Shown: positions 42,307-52,717 of the stretch, in pieces
Position numbering within the stretch: the first letter of the stretch is position 1
Layout of the letters: every line of letters starts with the position of its first letter
Source of the DNA: Vicugna pacos
Taxonomy: Eukaryota > Chordata > Mammalia > Artiodactyla > Camelidae
Assembly (NCBI RefSeq): GCF_048564905.1
Contig: NC_133021.1
Span: forward strand, 31,941,097-32,005,096
Direction: 5' to 3'
DNA length: 64,000 bases
Program-made: the position numbers and the translations under genes
The notes under the pieces: model-generated
What the model was told of the DNA's origin: nothing
Seen by the model: only the letters and a program-made list of their open reading frames with translations
The model's database searches: none

Positions 42307-42437
42307 TTTCAAATTTTAACGTGTGTGAGTCCACCTGGAGAACTTCTGCAGACTCTGGTGAAGGCTGAGACACGGTTCCTGACACGCCCCAAGGTGATGC
42401 TGCTGCCGCTAGTCTGTGGACCCCACTTAGAGTTGCG
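42307..42437 (+). mobile_element. MER20-type hAT-Charlie MITE
   Basis: AATTTTAACGTGTGTGAGTC and 'cacctggagaacttctgcagac' at the left, CCCCAAGGTGATGCTGCTGC and 'tctgtggaccccacttagagtt' at the right match MER20, with internal shortening. It is an old DNA transposon remnant. Confidence 0.75.
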
Positions 42438-43554
42438 TTTCACGTGGCATAAGCAAGAAAAAATCATGGTAGATCCACTGAAACTGGAGCGACAGAGCCT
42501 GGGAAGCTTCCCTTGCAAAGTCTTCTCTTGAAAATCTGAGTCAGGAAGCTTCGCTAATGGCTACGTAAATCTCTCCGGTTGCACTGCCAACCTGTGTCTT
42601 TTCCAGCTGCACTGTGCTCTGTACCAATTTTTAAATCCGCCGTCCAGCTCATGAGGTTTTCTTCTCCAGGGTAACCTTCCTTTGCCCCCGTCTTGAAATT
42701 AAATTCCATTTGTTCTGCTCGTGTTGGCACAAACATTGTCTCAAGTTAGTTTAATGAAACCATCCCCAAAACAATTTTCCTGAGTAGTGTATCGATAGCG
42801 CTTGTAATTAGCCTCCTCACTAAATGAATAGCCCAGTTAGGTAACATTTAGACAAGCACCACACCCCCCATTCCGCTTTAATCACCCCTTAAGTGCGATC
42901 CCGGATGTTGCACGAAAGGGCTTTCTCAGTGGTAATGGCACTGCCTCTAAAATTAGGGAAGTCTGGCATCCATCACATCCCCTGTGGCGGGAGTGGGGTC
43001 GGGGGGGAGCTTTCCTAGCGTTTTGTCCAGATGGTGGGGGATCCTATCTCTCAACCTCCGCCAGAGATGTGAGTGTTCACTGAAGTCCGAGTGGGCAGTC
43101 ACCTAGGATACCTGCCAGGTGACATGGTCACGCTATAAAGGTGCACCTTCTCCTTCGGGGAGTCTTCTTTGGTTCAGCAACTTCCACGTGGGCCCTTGAC
43201 TCTCTGTGTGTTGTTTGTTTTGGTGCTGGGTTTTTTATTTCATCCTGCTACCTATTCATCTTCTCTGCCCCCTCCAAGGCACCTGCGGTTTTCTCAAAGC
43301 CCAAACGGTGCAGACTGCAGGCACCCAGGTGCCCTCAGAGCTTCCAGCTCTGCGTGTGCCATCAGCCTACGGTGCTCTTCACGTAGGCAGATCCACGCTG
43401 CACAAAGTTCCACCTTCTCTCTAAGAGGCGCCCCGTCTTCCACCAAGATAATAGGACTTTGCCCTGACTCATCACATCCAATGGCTGGCGCACTCCCAGT
43501 AGCCAATAGTCATCGGGTGTTTAGCACCATACCACGCGCATGAAGTGCATCCTT
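42438..43554. other. Single-copy stretch
   Basis: A run of overlapping frames of 70-124 codons occupies 43141-43543 on both strands, with no known domain. The longest (124 codons, plus, 43169-43543) is Ser/Pro-rich with a hydrophobic start. Near 42986-43008 a G-rich stretch has three G tracts, the last long enough to complete a weak quadruplex. Confidence 0.5.
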
Positions 43555-43730
43555 TCACTGGGTTTGTCCAATAGTCTATTTCCCAGATGAAAAACTGGGT
43601 GCCCCAGAGAGGTTATGTAATTTGCCCAAGTTCAACCAGCTAAGAAATGGCAGAGTGGAGAGTGGAAACCATGTTTTCTAACTCTAGGATCCAAAATCTT
43701 AATCACCATGCTCAATAATGAAGCTAAGGG
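43555..43730 (+). repeat. MIR, 3' two-thirds
   Basis: CTATTTCCCAGATGAAAAAC, TGCCCCAGAGAGGTTATGTA, ATTTGCCCAAGTTCAACCAG, 'aagaaatggcagagtggag' and 'tctaactctaggatcc' keep full MIR order. This is one of the better preserved copies. Confidence 0.9.
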
Positions 43731-43907
43731 ATAAACCAGAGAAGCAGCTGTGTCCTGCGCAGAGCCTTTGGCAGGTTGGCAGGGAAAGTGTGGTGCCAAG
43801 AGCAGCCCTGTTCTCCGGCTGCCTCTCGCTGGCTCTTCAGTTGGGTGGCTTCATTTCCTGATCTATACAATGAGAATAACTGTATCTATGCCACGTACAT
43901 CTTAGGG

Positions 43908-43948
43908 GTGTGTGTGCGTGCACGTGTGTGTGCGCATGCGTGTGTGCA
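43908..43948. repeat. GT/CG mixed microsatellite
   Basis: Alternating purine-pyrimidine tract with GTGTGCGTGCACGTGTG and GCGCATGCGTGTG, imperfect. Such tracts can adopt Z-DNA. Confidence 0.88.
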
Positions 43949-44605
43949 TAAAACTAGATAAGGTTTATAAATTCAATTTGCAAAATGGAAGATGTTATCA
44001 CATGTAAATGATTATTGTTATGACTGAGCCAGATCCAGGACATGCCTTGCTTAATAAACCAAGTTCATCTCTGAAGTAGTTTAACTGTCTTACTTTATAT
44101 TAAAGAAGAATAGTCTCCTGTGACATATTAACATTATTCATGTGTCAGAGGTAACTTGTGAAAATGTCATAGTCCTACGCAGAAGATGCTCTGGTGATGT
44201 CCTAGGCCCTCTTTTACGTTTTATTTTTCACCCTGGTTTCCATTTGCATGCTTTCAGACCCTCTTCAGTAACAGAATTACTCTGTTCTCGGCGATTGATT
44301 CTAGGAATTTGCTGAATGCAGCCAAACTTACGACTTATTTGCATTTTTAAGGCTCGAAGTGTCCTCTCAGTTTTGAAAATGAGTTTATTTTGAGGACATG
44401 TAGGACTTCTTGAATTAGTGGCAAATTAAGTTAATAAAATTCATACCTGCTGTGGGCCATGATGATTATATATCAAAGGGAAAGTAAATCAAAGGCTAAA
44501 TTCCACACTCTCTAATTGGTCATATTTCCCATTCATTTCAGTCAGGGTGTTTTCTGTTTGGGATTATAATACCAAGGCACAGAGCAAACGATTCTGCCTT
44601 TTAAG
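43949..44605. other. Single-copy stretch
   Basis: No repeat or credible frame recognised. Confidence 0.5.
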
Positions 44606-44660
44606 TTGCTTCTCTCTCTGTCTCTCCCCCTCTCTCCCTCTCCTGTCTCGTCTCTTTCAG
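44606..44660 (+). repeat. Polypyrimidine (CT-rich) tract ending in CAG
   Basis: A nearly pure pyrimidine run of about 50 bases ends CTCTTTCAG, which looks like a splice acceptor. The frame that follows (to 44807) is not recognised and no exon evidence exists. Low-complexity sequence is the safer reading. Confidence 0.75.
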
Positions 44661-45311
44661 AAGCTACTGTTGTTGACTTTGGTTTCCTCCTTCCTCCCAG
44701 CCACACGGCCATCCAAGTGCTCTCGCCACACCTACATGTATGTTGTTCACTCTACAACATACACTCACAGTATTGACATTTTCATCTTCCATAGGGAAGA
44801 GGTTTAATCTGTTTGATGTTATGTGGGCTGTTGACTTGTTTAACACCCATCACACTTTTTTAAGAACCTAACAAGCTGCTGTGGAATGAGTCCTGAGGCC
44901 GGAATTCAGGCATATTTTCCACAAGGCCCTTCTATCCGCAGACTCTGGGGCAGTCCAGCCAAAGCTATAACCTCCCAGCTGGGTGCCCTCCTCCCACACT
45001 CAAGTTACTGCCCTATGTGAGGCCAACTCGATCTCTGACAACATGGCTGACTCTAGATCATTCTGACTTTGTATGCACTTTAAAGAGACCAGGAAGCCTA
45101 GCTGGTCTGAGGCTGAACCACTGAGGAATCCTGAGATAAGTTAGCAAATATTTATGCTAATAGATGCATATCTCAACTATGTATTTCCCTTGAGCCCCAA
45201 CTGCAGTCCGTTTCTAGTTTCAAATCTATATTTGCCTCCAAAGAGACAGACTTTTGATTTGACAAGCAATCCTATCTCTAACCTGTTACCCTGGAAGTTT
45301 CTCAGAATATA
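44661..45311. other. Single-copy stretch
   Basis: No repeat recognised. The 86-codon plus frame 44547-44807 covers the polypyrimidine tract and continues to 44807, so its first third is low-complexity. Confidence 0.5.
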
Positions 45312-45507
45312 AACAGATTCTTTTTTTATTATTATATTTTATTTTTAGACTTTTTTTTTAATTGAAGTTTCATCAGTTACAACGTGTCTGTTTCTGGCGT
45401 ACAGCTCAATGTCCCAAGCATGCATGTATATACATATATTTGGTTTTCATATTCTTTTTCATTAAAGGTTATTACAAGATGCTGAATTGAGGGAACAACA
45501 GATTCTT
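45312..45507 (-). mobile_element. L1 3' UTR tail with target-site duplication
   Basis: The body 45323-45496 begins with a T-rich run, then 'ttgaagtttcatcagttacaacgtg', GTTTCTGGCGTACAGCTCAA and AAGGTTATTACAAGATGCTG. AACAGATTCTT occurs at 45312-45322 and again at 45497-45507 as an 11-bp perfect duplication. It is truncated to about 175 bp. Confidence 0.9.
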
Positions 45508-45835
45508 GAGTTACAGAGGTGCAAGCAGTCTTGGGAATTCCAGGGGAGGAAAGGTATGGAAAACAGTCCTAAGTTTTGCTTCAATTTCACAAGCAAAGAT
45601 GGAGGAAGACTGTGACAAAGACAATAGCAAAGGTGACACACATCTGTACAACCTTTTACAATTTACAAATATAAGTAGGAGCCATCTTCTCAAGAGCCTT
45701 GATGGCCAGGATGGGTCTCCACTTCTGGGTAGATGTTTGAGGAATCCAAGCTCCTCATTAAAGAATCTGACAGCAGGGTGTAAATGGATCATGAAGAAAC
45801 TGAGCTCAGAGAGAAGAACTGGAGGTGAGTGAAGT
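45508..45835. other. Single-copy stretch, MIR-like at edges
   Basis: 'accttttacaatttacaaatata' and 'catgaagaaactgagctcagag' recall MIR core phrases but are separated by unrelated DNA. Frames of 108 and 93 codons lie on opposite strands at 45506-45832 and are not recognised. Confidence 0.45.
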
Positions 45836-45839
45836 AGTT

Positions 45840-46300
45840 CAGATGGCGGTCATGACTGAGCATGACTTAACTAGAGTGTGTGGGTCAGAGGGAAAGACAG
45901 GGAGAGCGTGTCCTTGCAACTTACCTGCACCCCCTGCAGTTTTTGCCCAGGTAAGGGGTTGCACCCCAAATTGATGTGTTGACGGTGGCCATTGAGAAGG
46001 AAAGAAGAATGTGACACCTTGTCTAGAGAACATAATTTGTTGCACATAGAAGTTGGCATGGTGAGTTATCAAAGATGACACCAAGCTTTTAGTTTTGGCG
46101 ACCAGAAGAATGCTTGTCCCATTAAGAGAAATCAAGAAGTTGGGGGTGTCGTTCAGTTTTGGAAAGGTTGACTTTGAGGTGATGGCAGATGGATGTCTAG
46201 GTAGAGATACACAACAGAAAGCTGGAAAGTTCAGAGCTCACGGGAAAGAGCAGAGCTGGGTGTTAAAAGCTCAGAATAGGTAGCATTAAAATTGTGGCTG
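45840..46300 (-). repeat. L2-like relic, antisense
   Basis: 'caaagatgacaccaagcttttagttttggcg', 'gttcagttttggaaaggttgactttgaggtg', GCAGATGGATGTCTAGGTAG and 'aaagctggaaagttcagagctca' follow the antisense L2 internal order. Heavily diverged. The two minus-strand frames inside it (98 and 62 codons) are not meaningful. Confidence 0.6.
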
Positions 46301-47467
46301 AAGGCAGAGGGGTGATTCATTTCCTGAATTAATAAAGCAATTCCCATGATGGTTGATAAAGAAGCAACACTCATCATCCCATCCTTGTTCCAATGGGGCG
46401 CTGGGAGCAGACAGATTTCCCAAAGTGGGAAGAACCTAAGCCTGTTTCTTTGTATTCGGATGTAAAGGGGGAACAGACTAGGATCGAGTTGATTTAATCA
46501 GCCTAGCCTGCTACACCGGGTAGTTAAGCCTCCTCCACCACACTTCGATTCTCATCCACTTTGTACCTAAATTACTCAATTTGTGTAACTCCATTGATTG
46601 TATATCCGACGCCTCCACTTTGGATGGGATACAGCTAGTTTTAAGTCTTAAAGTTATTTTCGAAAGAGCTTCCCCTGATTTAAGATTTTAGTAGCACGTC
46701 AAGCAAATCTACACTATCAGAGCTTTGTTTTGTTAATCTCAAATCCTAACCCTGGCATTATGGGTCAACCTTTAAAAAGTTGCATAAATTTTTTAAAAAA
46801 TTAGAGAACTTGAAATCACTATTTATCATTTATACTACCAGACGGAATTTCCATCAGATCATGATGGGAAGAATGAACTCTGGCACTGATTTTGGTCCTT
46901 CTTTTGTGGAAGCATGTGATGTTGACAGAAAAGGGAGGAACGCTGGATACCTTGAAAGACAAAAAAAACCTTATTAATATTATACCTTATGGTATGAGAA
47001 AATAGCAGTGCATAGAGAAACCTATGTACAAAGATATTCATTGCATGGTTATTTTAAATTTTAAACTCATAAGAAATTAGAAAAAACAGCAAAAATGAGG
47101 GATGGTTAAAACTTAGGATATACCATATGATAGAATATTCCTTAAAGCTATATAAAATGATGCCATGAATTTTTTGATCACGTAGGGAAATACTGATGGC
47201 ATAAAGTTAAATGGAGAAAATTAGGGTAAGAGATTATAGACTTAGTATGGGAGAGCAAATAGGAAAAATGCTAAAGAAAATTATGCCAAATGTTTACAGA
47301 AATTTTGTCTGAATAATGGAAATACGACTATTTTCCTTCTTTATGTTTTTCTAAATTTTCCAAATTAATGTATTTTTCTTCAAAATGAAAAGTTCTATTT
47401 TTCCTTTTTCTTTTTAGCATTTTGAAGTATTTCTTTCAGTCTTTTTCTACATATATTTATGGCTTTT
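46301..47467. other. Single-copy AT-rich stretch
   Basis: About 1.2 kb with no repeat recognised and no frame above 65 codons. It becomes AT-rich from 46780 on. Confidence 0.5.
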
Positions 47468-47610
47468 CCTTTTTTACTGAGGTATAAATTGACATACAAC
47501 ATTGTATTAGTTTCAAGTGTACGACATAATGATTCAGTATTTGTATAAACTGCAAAACGCTGACTACAGTAAGTCTAGTCACCACCTGTCACCAAACGTA
47601 TTTATAAATT
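47468..47610 (-). mobile_element. L1 3' UTR tail, older type
   Basis: TTTTACTGAGGTATAAATTG, ACATACAACATTGTATTAGT, 'tcaagtgtacgacataatgattcagtatttg', 'agtaagtctagtcaccacctgtcacc'. This UTR type differs from the young camelid type at 13661 and 50053. Confidence 0.85.
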
Positions 47611-48857
47611 TTTTCTTGTGATTTTATTTTTTAAAACAATAATAAACAAACCATTCAATGTTGTTACGCTTTTCATATAGTTTTGTACTTTGTTATGGTC
47701 TTACACTGAAAAGAAAAATCTTTCTTTGTATATACGGTCAAAAACTAAGAAAGAGGCAAAAATCATAAACTCTGAGCCACGTACTACAGTGCGAAATTTC
47801 AGGACTTTGAAACTGAGGGTGTAAGTTACTTGGAAGGAAGACTTGTTTCTACCTCCAGGGTTTATGTAATATAATGGGAGGGGTAACATTTCTTGGTGGA
47901 TGGCGAAATGTGGAGAGAAAGTCTGATTTATTCTCTCTGACCCGTTAAGTGTCGGTTTTCTCATAGACAGACGTGCTTGGACTAAATCCATGCCTTTCAA
48001 TTGTGCTCCAAGGAGGGTCCTCAGGACTTGTCTTGAAAAGTGGTAGGCGGTGCATAGCAACTAACCCCCTTCCCTTACTAGCCTCTCAGGACCCCAGGCT
48101 CAACACATGTCTGCGCGCCGCTGCGCGCTGCAGCTATGGAGTGGACCCAGTCGGAGACTCAGGCGCAATCGCTCTCCCTCTTTTGGAGGGACTCTCAAAG
48201 GACATCAGACTGTGCATGGGGCATATTTTTTAGTGAGGCTGACAAGGAAACGAATGAAAAGGGGGGGCATGAAATGTTTCTTGGTATTTTGCAGGGCAAA
48301 TGTGTGTTCACCTTCACCCCAGGGCCCTTCTGTATTTCCCCAAATTGTGCTGCTCGTTCTCACAGCAAGTCCTGGGTAAGATTTCCTTCTCGGTAAAAGA
48401 GGCCAGCATGAAAAATAATTCATATTCATAGAGTCAACTCTGATTAAAATACTCCCTAGGGCTTCAGGGCACCGCGTCCTGAATTAAAATGCTTTCGACG
48501 TTCAGGGTTTGGGCTGGTCCATCTCCAGGGATGCCATTAATGGCTTATGCACATCAGGCTATTTTCCAAAGTCTGCTCCTTCGCTCTGGCAGATTAATGA
48601 AGAAATCCAGTTGAGAGACATCTGGAAGACTTGACAAAAACAGGAAATGTTCTCACCTGGATGGGATGGCTTCAGTGTGATGCTGCTCAAATTTGGGGCC
48701 AAGGGCCAAGGACCACTCCAGTCCATTTCCAACACTTGAATTTTATACTACTATGAATATCTTACCAACACCCCCTCGGGGACAGATTTCAAAACAGGAC
48801 ATGATGTGAAAAAAATTCAATTAATTTTTTTTTTTTTGATGTAATGGAAAAGCCCTG
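47611..48857. other. Single-copy stretch, candidate conserved element at 48470-48650
   Basis: 48470-48650 is balanced, repeat-free and rich in homeodomain-type cores (GGGATGCCATTAATGGCTTA, GGCAGATTAATGAAGAAATC). It contains GCCATTAATGGC, a 12-bp perfect palindrome. The rest has frames of 74-119 codons on both strands that look like chance. Conservation is inference. Confidence 0.42.
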
Positions 48858-49000
48858 AGCTGGGATTTTTTAAATGTGGCTTCTTGTCCCAGCTCTGCCC
48901 CTAATTAGATGCGTGACTTCAGGAAGTCACATAACCTTTCTGGGCCTCGGTCTCATTACCTGTAAATGAGCGTTCACTTGATAATACCCAACACTCGAAT
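48858..49000 (-). repeat. MIR copy 1 of a close pair
   Basis: 'cttcttgtcccagctctgcccctaattagatgcgtgac' in parts, then CATAACCTTTCTGGGCCTCG and 'tctcattacctgtaaatgagc' keep antisense MIR order. Confidence 0.85.
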
Positions 49001-49114
49001 TACCTCCCCACTCCCATAAAGTCTTTAATTCTTTTCTTTTCCATCTGTCTACTCCCCTCAACCCTCCCCTGTCATTGCCTGGTCCTCGTTCCAATTAATG
49101 CCTTGATCTGCCTT

Positions 49115-49300
49115 CTCCTCTGGCTAGCTGTGTGACCTTAGGCAAGTTGTTTAACCTTTCTGTGCCCTGGAAAATGAAAGAGAGTACTAACAGTGCCTGC
49201 CTCATAGAGTCGTCTTGAGGATTAAATGATTAACACATGGCAAGCACTTGGCTCAGAGTAATAAGTAAGTAACTGTTAGCCAATAGTCATTATTTTCCAG
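49115..49300 (-). repeat. MIR copy 2 of a close pair
   Basis: GGCTAGCTGTGTGACCTTAG, GCAAGTTGTTTAACCTTTCT, 'gcctgcctcatagagtcgtcttgaggattaaatga' and 'tggcaagcacttggctcagagtaataa' span nearly the whole element. It lies about 115 bp from the previous MIR in the same orientation. Confidence 0.9.
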
Positions 49301-49737
49301 AGACTAATTTTGTTGACTCACAAGTATAATTGATGTACTTTATTCCTGGATCAAAAAGGATACAGTTGGAGGCACCCTTATAAAAGTAGTCACTACTTAT
49401 TTAAAAAAAAAAACCTTATTAGATCATTGACTTCATTTCTCTTGCTTTGTCTCACATGATATTCAGGGGCTCCATACAGTCAGGCAAACGTGAATATTTC
49501 TCTCCGTCTATAATTCTTCCACCATCCTGGTGCAAAAAGCACAGAGTGAATCAGGAGGGGTCCCTCTTAATCTGGAGACCCTGACAGTGAGATCCCCTGT
49601 ATGGCCCCCCAAGGTCCACACTGCAGGTTGGAATTACCGATATTCATCGATAGTCAAGAAAAAAGATATATATTCCAATCGGAATGCTAGAAAGACTGGG
49701 TAACATGGTTTAGGGACGTGGATTTTAAAACATCTTT
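49301..49737. other. Single-copy stretch
   Basis: No repeat recognised. An A-run lies at 49402-49413. Confidence 0.5.
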
Positions 49738-50770
49738 GTGTGGTATAGTTACGTAGGGTAAAAGCCCAGCTCCTAAGTGCGCAGTTGTGTGAGCTTTAAC
49801 AAATGTACACGCTCATGCACTGGGTGCCCCAGTCGAGATAGAGCCCATCGACCCTAGGAGGTTTCTGAGTGTCCCTCTCCAGCCAGTGCCCCTCCCTGGG
49901 CAGCAGAAACTATTATTTTGATCCCTCATTCATTCATTTTGCCTGTTCTTGAACTTTGCATAAACGGGCTCTTCTGTGCCCGGTGTCCTCCGCTCAGCGT
50001 GCGCGTCGGAGATCCGTCGCGGGTGTCTCTCTCTCGTCAACAGCTCCTCCCCTTTTTTTTTTTTAACATTTTTTATTGATTTATAATCATTTTACAATGT
50101 TGTGTCAAATTCCAGTGTAGAGCACAATTTTTCAGTTATACATGAACTCATTGTCACATTTTTTTCTCTGTGAGCTACCACAAGATCTTGTATATATTTC
50201 CCTGTGCTATACAGTATAATCTTGTTTATCTATTCTACAATTTTAAAATCCCAGTCTATCCCTTCCTACCCCCCCACCCCCTTGGCAACCACAAGTTTGT
50301 ATTCTATGTCTGTGAGTCTATATGTTTTGTTTGTTTATTTGTTTGTTTGTTTGTTTTTGGATTCCACATACGAGCGATCTCATATGGTATTTTTCTTTCT
50401 CTTTCTGGCTCACTTCACTTAGAATGACATTCTCCAGGAGCATCCATGTTGCTGCAAATGGCGTTATGTTGTCAGTTTTTATGGCTGAGTAGTATTCCAT
50501 TGTATAAATATACCACTTCTTCTTTATCCAGTCACCTGTTGATGGACATTTAGGCTGTTTCCATGTCTTAGCTATTGTAAAGGGTGCTGCTGTGAACATT
50601 GGGGTGCAGGTGTCATCCTGAAGTAGGGTTCCTTCCCTTTTTAGTGCCAAAGAGACACTTAGTAGTGTGCATACGCTATTCATTTGCTACTTCCTCTTCC
50701 TGTGGATGGACACAGAAACTCTTCCTTTTTCGCTGTTACAAATAAAACTACAATGAACATAGGGTAAGAC
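49738..50770 (-). mobile_element. Old L1M element, split by a younger L1
   Basis: The left piece 49738-50052 reads antisense ORF2 and UTR: 'gtatagttacgtagggtaaaa', 'ccagtcgagatagagcccatcgacccta', TTCATTCATTTTGCCTGTTC, 'aactttgcataaacgggctcttctg'. The right piece 50644-50770 resumes 'tagtgtgcatacgctattcatttgct', then 'gctgttacaaataaaactacaatgaaca'. The gap is filled by the L1 at 50053-50629. Confidence 0.78.
50045..50644 (-). mobile_element. Young camelid-type L1 inserted into the old L1M
   Basis: The body 50053-50629 has the young UTR (TTTTTATTGATTTATAATCA, GTCAAATTCCAGTGTAGAGC), a TTTG tandem run at 50324-50356 and the ORF2 end on the minus strand. There the frame 50318-50683 holds DDTCTPMFTAAPFTIAKTWK, QPKCPSTGDWIKKKWYIYTM and EYYSAIKTDNITPFAATWML, then LENVILSEVSQKEKEKYHMR. 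TCCTCCCCTTTTT (from 50045) and TCCTTCCCTTTTT (from 50630) form the target-site duplication. 5'-truncated to about 0.6 kb, the frame is open but lacks RT and endonuclease. Confidence 0.9.
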
Positions 50771-52317
50771 CGTTGAAGTCAAGTGACCTTTTTTCCTGAA
50801 CTTTGATGTTTTCTCTCATACGATCATATTTTCAGAAAAATGAAGGATTTAAAACTGTATCTCACAGTCCCCACCAGGCTTCATCCTTCACCAGGAGTCT
50901 AACTCCTTTCCCTCCGTTATCCACCCTTCTCTTTTTGGACCTGCTTCTGCCCATGTGTCCAGACACGAGTACGGGAACACAAGTGTCTGGGGGCTAGCGC
51001 TGGCCAGACTTTTCACACGAAGCTGAGCCAACCAGCTCCTTCTTTTCTTAATTGACATTAAAAAAAAAAAAAACAGTCAGCAGTGGATAGCTGTGTTTTG
51101 TGGGACTGGGCCCTTCCCTTGTGCGGTCTTTTCTAACCACCAGGTGATGAGGGTCAGAATTCAAGTGAATTGTAGGACACCCAGTCAGTGTCAACCAAGA
51201 AGTAGAGGATTGTGTGGTGCGGAAAAACCTCACACGTTTGGGATACAGAATTATTCTGCGTGTAGAGGGAAAAAAACCCAGGGAGCTTTCTTTACAGAAT
51301 ATTTGTTACCACGTCCCAGAGGCAACAGACAATGTAGTTCTCTGTTCTCCCAACTCACTTCTTTCTCATACAAGATCCTTCAAGTCTATTTTGGGCTCAA
51401 TGCTCTGCATCCTGGGGGCTCACAAGTCAAGTCCATCCTGGTTAGAGGCTCCCTCTTTTCACAAGCTAGCTTCTGGACTGGCCATGACCCCCAGGCATTA
51501 ACAGGCTCATCTTTCTGCCCCTGGGAGTCCCAAGTGTCCTGGGCATCATGCCTTAGTGTGAATTATTTAATCAGGTAATTCCTGAGCCTTCCTCCCACCT
51601 CCCACCCCAGGACTGAGGGGGGGCCTTTGGAGGAGATTTCAGCATGGTAATGTGACATGGGGAGGGCTTCGGAGAACCAGAGGTCACCTTCTGGGAAGGG
51701 TACAAGAGCGTGAGAAGCCACCTACAACAACTTTGTGTGTTCTGAAGTTTTCCCAGGGTCCCCGTGCTGGCATCTGGCTCACCTCTCCTCTGGTGAGCAC
51801 CTGACCAAGGGGGCCAGGTCCCACAGGGCTCCGAGGTCCACTGTGTCTTCAGATCTGGTCACGCTTTGTGATCTCCGTGGGGACGCACGTGAATGACGGA
51901 GCATGAAAACACCCTGCATTCATTGCCTTGATGACCGAAGCCCAACAATGACTCGGAAGAAGGCACAGGAACACGGGGCTCGGAGGAGCCATGTGGAGAG
52001 AGGACAGGGGCAGTGAACTTTGCCTTAGGGAGGCCTTTGCGGTCATCGGTCATCGGTCGTCGGCATTCCTGTGGGCACTGGGACAGCTGAGTTGCTTTGG
52101 TGGACTTTTGAATAAGTTCAATAGTGGCTTAAGTCCACGTGCATGTAAACTGAGGCAAGGGGGCCATCTGAATGAATTCACAGTTTGTGCAGACAGATTG
52201 TGAGTCCCCCGTGTAATTCTCTACAGTCCCATAAACTATCAAGTGAAAAAACTAAGAAGCATTGAAAACTGTCAGGTGAAATCAAAGTCCCGCTAGGGCT
52301 GGGGCAGTCATTGCCCA
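50771..52317. other. Long single-copy stretch
   Basis: The largest frame is 161 codons (plus, 51093-51578), overlapped by 95 codons in another phase. Neither is recognised. An A14 run at 51060-51073 has no retrocopy sequence to its left. A small CATCGGT triple repeat lies at 52043-52061. Confidence 0.5.
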
Positions 52318-52717
52318 GGGCCTCTGTCACGAAGGAGCACGGCCGAATGGCTTAGACAACAGACATTTACCGTGTCATAGTCCTGAGGCTGCAAATCCAA
52401 GGTCACGGGGTAGAAGGATCGTTCCGGAGGGCCGCCAGGCCTCTCTGCCAGCCGCTGGCGGTGTGACGGGGCTCTGGCATCCCGTGGCTCGCACAGGCAT
52501 CGTCCTGATCTCTGCCCTGTCTTCACACGGTGTTCGCCCCGAGTGCGTCTGTGTCCACGCTTCCCCCTTTTGTAAGGATGCTGTCCTGTTGCATCTGGGA
52601 CCCGCCCTGCTCCATCTGAACTAATTACACCTGCCACGTGAGGTCACATTCTGAGAGCCTGGGGGTGCGGCTTCAGCACGCGACTTTTAGGGGGAACCCA
52701 TCCCACCCGTAACGGGG
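52318..52717 (-). mobile_element. MLT1-type solo LTR (ERVL-MaLR, fossil)
   Basis: Antisense MLT1 order: 'cggccgaatggcttagacaacag', ATTTACCGTGTCATAGTCCT, GAGGCTGCAAATCCAAGGTC, 'ccaggcctctctgcc', 'ctgccctgtcttcacacgg', CCCCTTTTGTAAGGATGCTG, 'actaattacacctgcc', GTGAGGTCACATTCTGAGAG, then 'gggggaacccatcccacccgtaac'. About 400 bp and nearly full length. It keeps more CpG than expected for its age. Ancient, shared across placentals. Confidence 0.88.

Noticed and set aside
51060-51073. A14 run as a retrocopy tail
   Set aside because: No recognisable transcript-derived sequence lies on either side.
51093-51578. 161-codon plus-strand open frame
   Set aside because: Overlapped by another plus frame in a different phase. 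No recognisable motif, signal or repeat. Chance is more likely.
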